From the NCBI RefSeq assembly GCF_051020975.1, contig NC_135038.1, forward strand, positions 9,298,001 to 9,362,000: 64,000 nt of DNA, written 5' to 3'. The DNA is from Osmia lignaria lignaria. Its lineage: Eukaryota > Arthropoda > Insecta > Hymenoptera > Megachilidae. A program made the position numbers and the translations under genes. Under the pieces are notes generated by a model. That model ran no database searches, was not told the DNA's origin, and saw only the letters and a program-made list of their open reading frames with translations. This document shows, piece after piece, positions 50,311 to 61,153 of the stretch (position 1 is the first letter of the stretch; each line of letters opens with the position of its first letter).

Positions 50311-53300
50311 ATGGATCGTCATAACGAATTGTTGCAAACTGACGAAGTGTACGCTAATTGTATAGATATGATACAAAATTCTGTCATAAGAATCCGACAA
50401 GAAATAGTCCCAATTAAAAAGTTCATCGGTGATCGTAAAAAGGAAATCGTTAAGTTTAGGTTTGTTTAGGACAATCACGTAAAATGCTCCCCAATTAAGT
50501 TTTCTTTATTTGTAAATAGTGCAAAGGCTAATAAATCCGAGCAGTACACGTTAGGGTGTACACGAGCCTTCTACGAGTACACGTTGAAGGAATTGATGAG
50601 CATGGAAGAAGCATGCGAGGAGTGCATTCTAAAGTTAAAGACTGATTTATTAACTGCAACGAGGGATCGCATGCAACCACCGTCTTACCTGTCCAGCAAG
50701 GAAATGAACAGAAGCTACGAAATATGTTGCGACGCATTGAACCAGCCTAACGACAAAGTGTCCTGCTATACTTGGGAAAATATACCCGAATGGAAACTCG
50801 AGGACACTCGAAATATTATATCGAAACCACGAGAGCCCATGAGGACTCAGTTCGACGAGTCCGATTTGAAGTTCAAACATGATATGGTCTACCTTAGGTC
50901 GCAAATGCTCTCTTTACCAAAAAAACGAATTGACTCGTAGGTAACTCTTTCTAATTTCATTTAACCCTTCTCAGAAAATATAAACATTGAAATTTACCAA
51001 AATGTGAAATATTTCACTATAATGTATCAATATACAAATTTTTTCAAGTACAAATAACATAATATTTCTAGAAGTGGTAATGAAATCATTTCCGAGTCGA
51101 TCGACAGCTACGAAGACCGATCAGCCGTCAAGCTTTCCTTGCATCCAAAAGGTATCATGAAACTCCTGAACAGAAAAGAGGTAGTACATCATTCTGTCCT
51201 AGAGGAATTATCCAAGGTGGGAAGCTTGAAATTCGTCGACGGCCATCACAAGAATTCCAACGTTTGGTTGAAGATATTGGACGTTTATGGGAATCAATAC
51301 GGATCCAGATGGAATTTAATTGTTCGCCCTCAAATAGAACGTATAATAAAGAAACGTCAGATACCGGTGTTACATCTGAAACCGCGTGAAACTTTCAATT
51401 TCCTATCGAGCATCAAGGGAAATGAAACGGACATCGTATTGGAGAGGCAAGATTTAATCGATCTGTTAGAAAATAAAACGGAAGCCACTTGGCTGGAAAG
51501 CTGGGAATTGCAATTTCGTACGATCGAAGGGGAGCACATAGCTGCGACCCTGATACAAGCCCGATGGCGTGGTTACGTGGTAAATGATATTTCATTGTTA
51601 ATAAACAAAACGATAAATACCTGTGAAATGAAAAAATAATTACAAATGAAAAGAGGGTGATTTTATATAAAAAAAATAATTCTAAATCTTTCATTTCTTA
51701 TTCCCCAGCTACGGAAAATGAAACGAGAATCAGATCGCCTCTACATAGCAGCAAGTTACCTATGGTTCACCTGGATGAACCTGAAGCAAAAAAAGGAGAT
51801 CCATAAACGTTACTTGGAACAGATGTTGATCTCTTTACAAACCACACGAGAACTTTCCTTAAAATTGAGCAAAGAATTTGATTCCATGATCTTACAACCC
51901 CATGTCGTCATCCACTTACCATCCATAGGGAATCCTTTGGAGGTACGCCAGTCTTTCGATCCGATAACCTTTCGAATTGTACAAAATATATCAAGCTTAA
52001 GAATATCCATGGTTCGTAACCCAAAAACAGAAATAATTTACATTCTACCGGTGAAACCTACAGAAGACTTATTAATGATGTACAGCGACTTCATCGAATC
52101 GATGTCTCCCTCTGAAGATGATGCTAAAAGAATCACATTCATAGCTCTGTCTCAGTTAGAAACCTTCAAGCATCGTCCTATAAACACCTCCAGAATCCTC
52201 CATTGTTCTGAAGATACTTTGGAAGAGATCAGAAAAAAGATAGCCGGGAAATCAGCTTACTTCTTACCCTGGCACGTTGACGAATGCGATATGAGGCTGG
52301 CTGGCAGTCTGGGCATCCCTCTGTTGAGTCCTGACATGGAACTGCAACGTACGATGTTGAATTCATCAAAAGTGGCCGAGATGATCGAGAAATTTGGACT
52401 ACTTCAGCCTATACACGCTAGGGACATAAAGGATTATAAGACTCTTTGCTCGACCATGGCTGATTTCATTGTTCGCCACACGGAGGTCTGCATATGGCTG
52501 ATCAAATTGAATTATGCGATTCTGGATAAACATTCTGGGATTTTTTTAATTAATCATATAAGTGTACCGTTTATGCCACTGTTGAGGAAGGAAAGGGAGA
52601 AACATGGTGACGCTTGGATGGAGAGTCCCAGTCTGAGGGAGGAGTTTCATCAGAAATTAATGGTACATCTACCGAAGGTTGTCTCCTATGTCACGCGACT
52701 GATGAAATCCTATAAATCTTGGAAAGAGTTCTATATGCAAATTCAGAAGTATGGGTGCTTGCTGCAAGCGATTCCTATGGAGAAAGATTCGAACACCATC
52801 TCGGTATCGCTGTTCCTTTCTGGGAGAGCAACTGGGAAGCAGCCTAGGTGGATTGGAACTGCTGATAAGCTAAATTTGGGTATATTATTGGAAACTCATA
52901 TATCATTATTAATTTATAAAATACAGAAGAAATTTAAACTCTCTTCGAATTACAATCCTTAAATTTTTAAACCGAGCATCCTTGAATTATTTAAAAATTT
53001 ACTGTCTAATACTTTATTGATTTTTCATGACAGGTTTAGAAGCAATTTCGACCTTCATGTACATGATGCCACAAAGTTCGTTGGACATCAAGAAACTAGA
53101 AAGCAGTGTTAATAAATTTGCAATGGGAATGCAGGACGAGGGTTACTTTGGTTATTTAACCGTAGATTGTTATTGCTACACTAACAAGTTTGATGATAAA
53201 TTCGTGGTTTTGATGCAAAATGTGCGTCCCTGTTATTCTTTTGTGCAAAGTTACATTGATTGGATGAAATTTGCGATTGGAGGAGCATACAAGTAATGAT

Positions 53301-54346
53301 TCAAATTTATTTGGTCTTTAATAACGATACTGAACTGAAGATGTGAATGTTGAAATAGCTCCCAGACAAATCAGTTCATCGCTGACGTACCTGTAATCCC
53401 AGATTCTCAAAGAAGAAAATCCTCAATTTTATATCCCCACAAATCACCTGAATGGAATGAAACCAAAGAAAGATGTGGCGTCATAATTGGACTATTATAC
53501 GATACAAGACTCTCTGGTTATCGATGGTCCCAACTTAGAAATATTTTCGCACAATGTAATGTACGTTTATTAGCTATGTAATAGCAATTTTCATTGAATT
53601 TTAAGCTTTAAAATGATGTACCATTAATGTCATTTCATGATACTTTTATGTCATGAAATTATCTTAGACTTTTTACTTGATGTAATTCAACATTGTTCGT
53701 TGCAATCCGCAACTACTCATCTTGTGTTAAGGATATCGTCAAATCATTTATGTAGCTGTTTTCAGCAGATTTTAAGCTTCAAATTGATATGCCATAAGTA
53801 CCATTTCATGATACTTTTATGTCATGAAATTATCTTAGACTTTTTACTTGATGTAATTCAACATTGTTCGTTGCAATCCACAACTACTCATCTTGTGTTA
53901 AGGATATCGTCAAATCATTTATGTAGGTGTTTTCAGCAGATTTTAAGCTTCAAATTGATATGCCATAAGTACCATTTCATGATACTTTTCTGTCATGAAA
54001 TTGTCTCGGAAGATTTTTCCGTATCAAAAGGCGAAAATATTTTTAAATTAACTTCTATTTATTTCTTTCTCTCCAGATCACGTTCGATGCAAAAAAGAAG
54101 CAAGGTTCCAGTATAATTTTACACGACGACGAAAGCCGAAATTTCGGTCTGATGATGGCTGCCAGTCCTAGCATGGCAGTCACATTATCCACGCTACATG
54201 ATCGTTTAGCGAAAATAAACGTAGCTCTTGCTACGAAATCAAAGAGGAAATATGAGTCGAATTTACCGTCGCTTATCGATTTCTTTGGTCGTTTGGCTGT
54301 TGACTATGAAAATTTAGCTCTCGATGAGTGCATACCCGCTATATAA
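50311..54346 (+). CDS. IQCH: IQ motif-containing protein H homologue (IQCH), 991 aa
   Basis: IQCH-family proteins are testis-enriched calmodulin binders with a degenerate ATP-grasp-like C-terminal half. Mammalian IQCH has been linked to sperm formation. Coding exons: 50,311-50,459, 50,520-50,936, 51,072-51,579, 51,709-52,879, 53,034-53,292, 53,359-53,560 and 54,077-54,346, total 2976 bases. Exon 6 is required by phase (ends AA|C giving Asn) and restores the frame. The IQ motif spans the exon 3/4 junction (ATLIQARWRGYVLRKM, about residues 347-362). Typical family segments follow: ILHCSEDTLEEIRKKIAGKSAYFLPW, an LGIPLLSPDMELQ block, and the GGxx-type segment near SLREEFHQKL. Exon 5 encodes GYFGYLTVDCYCYTNKFDDKF, matching the family's GYFSIDFV segment. 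Length is close to human (about 1027). The first ATG after the acceptor was taken as start. Confidence 0.9.
53600..54005 (+). repeat. Tandem array of a 171-bp unit (about 2.4 copies) in the last IQCH intron
   Basis: CATTTCATGATACTTTT recurs at 53,631, 53,802 and 53,973, an exact 171-bp period. The first two complete units are nearly identical. The unit is the same sequence as the arms of the fold-back family (2564-2866 and 36,806-36,956). Because 171 is divisible by three, a false open frame runs through it. The array fills most of the intron 53,561-54,076. Confidence 0.9.
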
Positions 54347-54382
54347 ATTACCATCTGTAATTACTTCATTAGCCTACTAAGA

Positions 54383-54392
54383 AAAATAAATA
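54383..54392 (+). terminator. Poly(A) signals for IQCH
   Basis: Two overlapping AATAAA hexamers lie 37-46 bases after the stop codon, consistent with a very short 3' UTR. The next gene's start codon is only about 200 bases further on. Confidence 0.65.
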
Positions 54393-54595
54393 AAATTTTC
54401 TAAACTATTCAAATAAAAATTCGAAATTATTGTCAATAGTGTATTAATAAAAAAAAAAGTCTTGAATGCTGCTACGTTCAGTATTTTCAAAATGGAACGT
54501 AGGTTACGACATCACGGTGATTAATTAATTACTTAAAAGTGTATTGTAGACAATTATTTTCAACCGACGAAGTTTAATAATCAAAATATGATTCG

Positions 54596-55946
54596 ATGTT
54601 ATTGATAACTAACAATGATGATCGTAAAGTATCCCCTTTCGTCAACTTTATCATCGGTGGATTATCTGGGTAAATGACTATTTAAAAAGAATTTGCAATG
54701 AAAAATATTGAAGTAAATGTTACAGTGCCGCAGGGCAGACTGCCACCCATCCGTTCGATGTGTTCAAGGTACGAATGCAAGTATCGAAAGCTTCATTGAG
54801 TCAAACGATACGCGTTTCTTTGAAACACGTTGGAATACAAAGTTTTTACATTGGTTGGACTGCTAGTATTCTTCGTCAATTAACATACAGTACTGCTAGG
54901 CTTGGAATGTATACCACGTTGTACGACCTTGCCCAGTGAGTAAAATCAACCATAATACAACTTTTTGTAGATAATTAATATTTAACTTATATGTTACACA
55001 ATTGAATGTTTAATAATTCAGAGGATACTTTGGACGTTTGAATTATCCTACGATGGTCAGTATTGGAATGTTGTCTGGTGTCGTGGGCGCATTTGTTGGA
55101 ACCCCAACCGATTTGGTTCTGATTCGTATGATAGCCGATGTAAACTTGCCTCCAGGTAAAAGGGAAATTATATAAATCTTTATAAAACTTGGAAAAATCG
55201 ATTGGATTGAAGGACGAATTTTTTAGAGAAACGAAGGAATTATAACAACGCGATTGTCGGGCTGATAGACATTTGGAAAACAGAAGGTACACGTGGATTG
55301 TGGAGAGGAGCTGTGCCAACAATGACCCGAGCTGCGATCGTGAATGGAACACAGCTGGGTACATACAGCAGAGCGAAGTTAATGTTGATTGATACAGGTA
55401 TACGTAAATTATACCATTTAATTTACAGTTTTACTAATTATATTTAAATTGCTGGTAGGTCATTTCGAGGAGGGTGTAATATTGCAGTTTCTTGCGGCTA
55501 TGATATCCGGCCTGGTGATGTGCACAGCCTCACTTCCGGTGGACGTAGCCAAAACTAGGTAATTATAATCTAAATAATAGTATTGATAATTAGTTGCTGC
55601 GGTGATTGATTTCAATGCTAATATCTGGATCAATGGTAATTATCTATGATTTAAAGTTTTAAAGCAGACTTCGTTGCTTTATTGATTATTAATTCTTTAT
55701 CGCATATTTTAAATCAATATTTCATATGTGAATATTATTAGAATACAAAATTGGAATTTACCAACAAAACCGCCAGGAATTGTGGGTATGATGATTAGCA
55801 TCGTGCGGAATGAAAGTGTAACATCGTTGTGGAGAGGATTTTTACCTTATTATTGTAGAGCAGCACCCAATGCTGTAATAACTATGATATGTATGGATCA
55901 ATTGCATCGTATGTACCTTGAATTCTTTAAACCGTCCACTGAATAA
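54596..55946 (+). CDS. Mitochondrial carrier, oxoglutarate/malate-carrier type (SLC25), copy A, 297 aa
   Basis: Inner-membrane exchanger with six helices in three repeats. Coding exons: 54,596-54,669, 54,726-54,935, 55,022-55,155, 55,227-55,397, 55,459-55,558 and 55,742-55,946, with phases 2, 2, 1, 1 and 2 (894 bases). All three carrier signatures are present: HPFDVFKVR, TPTDLVLIR and LPVDVAKTR. Conserved partners SFYIGWTASILRQLTYST, LWRGAVPTMTRAAIVNGTQLGTYS and LWRGFLPYYCR match the 2-oxoglutarate/malate subfamily (SLC25A11). The N-terminus MLLITNNDDRKVSPFVNFIIGGLSG is divergent from the housekeeping carrier, so this is likely a paralogue. Its substrate is inferred from family only. It lies about 200 bp after the IQCH poly(A) signals. 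Confidence 0.93.
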
Positions 55947-55947
55947 A
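55942..55947 (+). terminator. Poly(A) signal overlapping the copy A stop codon
   Basis: The final codons GAA TAA AG contain AATAAA, so the hexamer overlaps the stop. If used, the 3' UTR would be only 15-30 bases. A later signal is not obvious before the opposing gene. Confidence 0.45.
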
Positions 55948-56012
55948 GGTCTTGTTATCTCATATTTTAATGGAGTGTAAATTTATTAAAAGGTAAGAAT
56001 TTTTAACTCTGC

Positions 56013-56018
56013 TTTATT
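56013..56018 (-). terminator. Candidate poly(A) signal for carrier copy B
   Basis: AATAAA on the minus strand, 93 bases after the copy B stop. It places the two convergent transcript ends within about 50 bases of each other. Confidence 0.5.
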
Positions 56019-56110
56019 TTATACAAATCAAGAAAATTCTCAAACATACAGGTACATATAATTAAAAAAATTTCCAGATATTCAATAATGGCTACGATTT
56101 TTTTAAACGA

Positions 56111-57799
56111 CTACATCATGTATCGCCTGTACAGCTTAGTAATTTGTTCATTGAATAATAACGTTAAAACTGTGTGCGGTCCTATTCTGCAGTAGGTGGG
56201 CAAGAAACCTTTCCAAAGTGCCAATATACCTTCGTTTCTAGCAATGGATACCATCATTGGTATTAGACCAGGTGGTTTTTTCGTTGTTTTTATAATTTGT
56301 ACCCTGAAAATATATAAAAATCATTTTCACAATTTGAAAATATTATCTCATAAAATGTCTATAAGATTAGCACACTTTAGAATGAAATTACAAGATAATT
56401 TCGACCTCATAGCACAATCGAAAAAGGAGAGGAGAATCTATATGCAAAAATGAATAAAAAATGTAGAGTAGTATTTTTTCCTACGAGCTTTGTTTTTAAA
56501 TAAATCAATATTGAAAATTCATCCGAATTCCTATTATTTAAAAAAACAAGCGTCGCCATCTACTGTTTGATGCTAAAAAAGAGCTTTTTGATCTTGCCAA
56601 TAGAGGCGCAAAAATTACCCAGAGTTTTAGTTCCAATTTTCGCCACCAGGTAGAGCGGCTAGTTCTTTGGCGCCATTAGTACCGAGACGCTCTTTCGTGC
56701 TTAAAAAAGAATAATCAGTTAATTACCTGGTTTTAGCTACATCAAATGGCATGGAATTAAGAACAGTGAGGAATCCTGATAACATTGACGCACAGAAGTA
56801 GAGTAAAGGACCATCCGACATCTGCACTATGGAACAAAACATTTTAAGTAAGTAACGTCTATAAAATGACATACAAAGAGAACGAAATAATGCATATGTA
56901 TATCGAAATACGTTTCGTGGCTATCAACATCTTGATATGACTGTAAGTTGCAAGCTGAGATATATTAACAACGATAGCTCTCCCCATTGTAGCCACACTT
57001 CCTCTCCAAAGAGTAGTAACTCCTTCGTCCTTCGCTATTTTACTAAATGCATGAAACACGTTCTTGTAGTTTCTTCTTTGTTCTATGGAAAATAATATAT
57101 TTCGAATATACTACGAAACAGAGACATAATTTTGATGCATCGCAAGTAAAACGTTTTGAGGTGATCGAAATAATAACCTTTTGGTAATCTGCCATCAGCT
57201 GACATCCGTACAAGGGCCACTTCCGCCGGTGTACCGACGAATGCTCCAGTAGCTCCCGCTGTTCCCGCCATTAGCGCCAATACTCCGAAACCAGGACGCT
57301 CAGGATGATTGTGTCTAGCAACAATGGTAATACAATCAAATTATTAATCATAATATTTAATTAGTACTTGCAGAAAAATTTTAATTACAGTTTTAGAATA
57401 ATTTCACTCACCTCCAATATTCTTGTAGTTGATTATATATACCAAGTCTGACGGTAGTATACGTTGCTTGTCGTACGAGACCAGCACTTAAGCCCGAATA
57501 GAATTTCAAAATTCCTTCGTTTTTATATATTGAACTAATTATGGACGCGATTGAGGCTTTCTCCTTTTGTACTTGAATTCGATTTTTGATTACATCCATA
57601 GGATGAACGAAACAGGTTGCAGCCATGCTAAAAAATCAGGAGAAATTGTTAAATTTTGTGCTTTTACTTAAAATTTAATTAGAGTAATTAGTTAGAAAAA
57701 TTTATATTTTAAATACCCGCAAAATCCAGCATTTAGGAAAGTGAATAAAGGGGGTAGCTTTCCCGGCTTCTTCTTCTCATCATCACCTTGGTTAGACAT
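56111..57799 (-). CDS. Mitochondrial carrier, oxoglutarate/malate-carrier type (SLC25), copy B, 299 aa
   Basis: Coding exons: 57,717-57,799, 57,412-57,627, 57,178-57,314, 56,912-57,082, 56,727-56,826 and 56,111-56,303, total 900 bases. Intron phases (2, 2, 1, 1, 2) are identical to copy A. Exons 4 and 5 have exactly the same lengths as copy A (171 and 100). The three signatures are HPMDVIKNR, TPAEVALVR and MPFDVAKTR. The exon 4/5 join (AAA C|TG CAG ATG) was chosen because it keeps the subfamily's spacing between the KMLI segment and the following FCASM helix. The N-terminus is a Lys-rich extension, MSNQGDDEKKKPGKLPP, then FLNAGFCGMAATCF. It is divergent from the housekeeping oxoglutarate carrier. 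Transport specificity is not provable here. Confidence 0.93.
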
Positions 57800-58149
57800 T
57801 TTGAATATTTAAAAGTTTTCATAATATAGATTTTTAATATTTCTTTAGAGTTGAACCTGTGAAGATAAAGAATTGCTTATAAAATATAATTATTTTACAT
57901 GAAGATAACACGTGTTAATTTTCATATATTGGAAATTTTCAAAAATTACTTAACTCCATAGTTCTTAAAATTGAAATCCTTCGTTCTTTTTTTTAAAAAT
58001 ATCTTTCAAGATCTGCCAATAGTTATAAATTAACATAACGGTTTTATCTTGAGGTTAAAATTGTATACATAATTTGATTTTTTAAGATAAATCGATTAAA
58101 AGGAAAAGTCCGAAGATCGACAACTTCATCTTCTTTTGTTTCAATTCAA

Positions 58150-58155
58150 TTTATT
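58150..58155 (-). terminator. Candidate poly(A) signal for the CFAP210-like gene
   Basis: AATAAA on the minus strand, about 260 bases past the stop at 58,417. Confidence 0.45.
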
Positions 58156-58416
58156 CAATACAATTTACAACATTACATTTTTCGAATATAATTCTGATAA
58201 AATACACTATTAAACGTAACGCCCTATAAAATTGCAAAAACATGATCATTTATTAAAATCGTTTAGCAACATTAAAGCATCTAAAAATTGTAAATATATT
58301 CTATAAAATATTGTTAGGTTACATTTCTTATAATGTTGATAATAATTCTATTTCAGAAAATTTTATGTTAACAAAGACTAGCATTAAAATGTTCCAAGTG
58401 ATTCTTGACGTTTCTT

Positions 58417-60695
58417 CTACAAGTAACAAATCTTGTCTTCAGGAACAAGTTTCGTGCAAACACGTGGAACTCTTCTTTTTTTAGGCTTTGTATCAACCAA
58501 TGTTTCTTCTCTTTTTTTCGCTGGTAATAGACCCATTTCTTTCTTGCAATCCTTCATTAAAAAGAAAATCAGTAAAGTGAAAATAGGACTCGATAATTAT
58601 TTATTAAAAAATTTTGAATACCTCCACTGCTTTGAGAATTGGAAACAATGGTCTAACACCTTTGGATTCATTCAACACTTCATCAGCATAATCAAGAACC
58701 CTCTTATTTTCTTTATCAATAATTTTTTCACTCATGTCGTTAACTTTATTTTCAGCAAGCTTTTCTTGTTCCTTTTCAGCATCCTTTTCACTCTACAGAT
58801 ATATTAAAAAATAACAAAAACCAACGATACATATTTTGAATACTTACGATATATTTCTTCAACGATTTAGCGTATTCCATCTTTTTATTCCAATTTCGTT
58901 TCCGTTCCTCGACTTCCGTTTCTTTGTCGCACTGAGCCTTCTTAAATCTTTGCATCACTTCCCAAGTTTTCAAATCATTTTCTTCTTGAAGAAGCTTCGA
59001 TTTGGCGATCGCTGTTTCCGTTTTAAAATCTTGCACTTCCTTTTTCATTCTTAGATCACGTTCTTTTCGAATCCTCTCCTTTTCTTGGAATTCCGCCTCT
59101 TGCTCTTCCACGGCTCTTTTGAAATTCTTCTCTAAATTGTCTTCTCGAGAGAGTACTAATAACCGGAATTTTTCACCTATTTAAACAATCATAATCCATT
59201 ATTTAAAATATAGTTGCAAATAAATAGAATTCATTCACCTGTTTCATCTCCTCTACGTTCTCTTTCTTTCTTCTCCTTCAGTATCATCTCCTTATGTGCT
59301 TTTCTGATTCGTGCTTTAGCCTTTTGATAAATTTCAATCGCTCGATCTTCGAATGCCTCCTCGTATTTAAGTTTCAAATCGAATTGCTTCTTCTCTTCGA
59401 TCGCGTCTTTGAAAAATTGACTCAGTCTTTGTTTCTTGTTCAACAACTATAAACATATTTACATTTTAGATTTTTACAAATAGAGAATTCAGAAATGATA
59501 AAATAACGAAGACTAACTTCTTGCATTTCGCGTTCCTTAGCATCGGCCAAATATTTATTTGTATCTAATAGTTCTTGTTTTTCAGCCTGGAATTTTCTAT
59601 TTTCTTCAGCTTTCGTTGATCTTTGAATTTCTTCGATTCTAAGGGTATTAACAAGCATTTTTTATTAGACAATTGCAAGAATTCTTTTTTAAATATTGGT
59701 GTACCTACTGCATCCTTAATTCTGTAGCATAATTTCTTCGTTTCTCAAGATAAGCATCCGCTTTCTTTTTCGTTTCTTCTTCATACTTCGCCAGATCATC
59801 TCTTAGCGATTTTACATAAGCCCTTTCCGCCTCTTTATCTATATTTTTAATAGTTTCCCGAAATTTAAGTTGTTCCTCCAATTCTCTTAAGCACTATTAG
59901 GATAAGATAAAAAATAAAAATAAAACCAAAGTTTTGTGGTGTAGAATATTCTATTATAATTTTTCAAATTTAATTCAAGTACCTCGGAAACCACGAGACC
60001 CTGATTAATTCGCCGACACATTGGTTTCCGGTAAAAAATTATTCTTTTCGCTTCTTTTATTATTTCTGCTCTTTCAGCAGCTTTCTTTTCTTCAGCATTT
60101 TTAACGAACCGTTCTCTTTCTTCGTCAGCTTGTTTTTGCTTTGCCAGTCGCTCTTCTCTTCTTCTCTTCTTAATATCCTGTTGGAAAAGAAATTTAAATT
60201 GTTCTAAAACTTAACAAGAAATAAAGGAATTTGTTCTTTTACCTCCACAGCAGTTGTAAATTTTCTTATTTCTTCATGATTCTCTTTTTTAACTTTTTCA
60301 TGATCCTCTTTTTTATCTTCTACATCATTCTCTTCTTTAACTTCGTCTGATTCTTTCTGTTCCTTCTCGGTTTTCTTTTCCTTTGTACAGGAAACAGGCT
60401 CACAAGTTGTATTTTGAGGGTGTGATACAGGTGCTTTCTTTTTCATGCAGTTCTTTTGTATCTGTGTGTAATTTGTCTATATAGTAATTATTTATAAATT
60501 AGTGATATTGAGATTTCACAAAAAATATTACCGAAAGAACATCACTAAATTTAAAATAATTCCATAGATTTAATTTCTATAATTAATTCGAAAAGTTAAT
60601 AATGATTGACATACTTTAACATTTTTCATTGGTTTCTTTGGTTTCCGGTAACAGACATTAGGCACCACGTGCTGAATGACTTGAGTTTGCACCAT
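58417..60695 (-). CDS. CFAP210: Coiled-coil axonemal protein, probable CFAP210 (CCDC173) homologue, 552 aa
   Basis: CFAP210 belongs to the trichohyalin/plectin-homology coiled-coil proteins and sits inside the doublet microtubules of motile cilia and sperm tails. Coding exons: 60,615-60,695, 60,243-60,476, 59,983-60,177, 59,709-59,893, 59,518-59,638, 59,239-59,446, 58,848-59,176, 58,622-58,792 and 58,417-58,551, total 1659 bases. The protein is almost wholly Lys/Glu/Arg-rich helix. Landmarks are a conserved IIKEAKRIIFYRKP near residue 155 and the non-helical GVRPLFPILKAVE near the C-terminus. The tail is basic (KPKKRRVPR). Exon 2 encodes an acidic low-complexity insert (about residues 50-100) that looks insect-specific. 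The length coincides with the human protein as I remember it. Another TPH-family protein is the alternative. Confidence 0.72.
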
Positions 60696-61153
60696 AATTG
60701 CAATTCAACTCCAACAATGTGTGTTTTAATATTTAATAATGCGAAATACGATTTCTTCCTTTGCTGATGTGATAATAACTGCAGATTACTGTACACACCG
60801 CAATCGTTGTCTTGGAAACTGAATTGAAAGCGATCGATAATATTTAATTCTTTAATTGCTTTAATTTTTTGACAAAATCAAAGATGAAATAAGATTTACT
60901 TTTAAATATACAAAAGAAGAATACTCATTTAGGTACTGTAATTTTAAATTGCATTATCGATGCAGTTTTTACTCTGTTGATAATGCAGTTCTCTGCAAAT
61001 GGAATAAATTTTCTCTTTTCTCATGTAAAATAAGAGAATACATATAACATATATTATTTATGTTATAATATCCTATATTTCATTTTATTTATTGCATATT
61101 TTATTTTAATTTGAAAAATCTCCGTTTCAAGTGTGTCCATAAATCGCCGCAAG
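60696..61153. promoter_or_regulatory. Probable bidirectional promoter between CFAP210 and the unidentified plus transcript
   Basis: A 460-bp AT-rich interval from the CFAP210 start codon to the plus-strand exon-like block. A CAAGATGGCCGCGG sequence at about 61,150 resembles the YY1/Pho-type CAAGATGGCGGC element common just downstream of animal transcription starts. The assignment is inference. Confidence 0.35.

Noticed and set aside
53637..54116. 159-codon plus-strand frame with internal 57-residue repeats
   Set aside because: It is the 171-bp tandem repeat in the last IQCH intron read through in frame. Exons on both sides join across it with matching phase.
56821..56821. Alternative acceptor for carrier copy B exon 5 (TGCAG|ATG)
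   Set aside because: It needs a phase-0 donor in exon 4 that does not exist. The acceptor five bases earlier (CATAG|TGCAG) matches donor phase 1 and preserves the family spacing.
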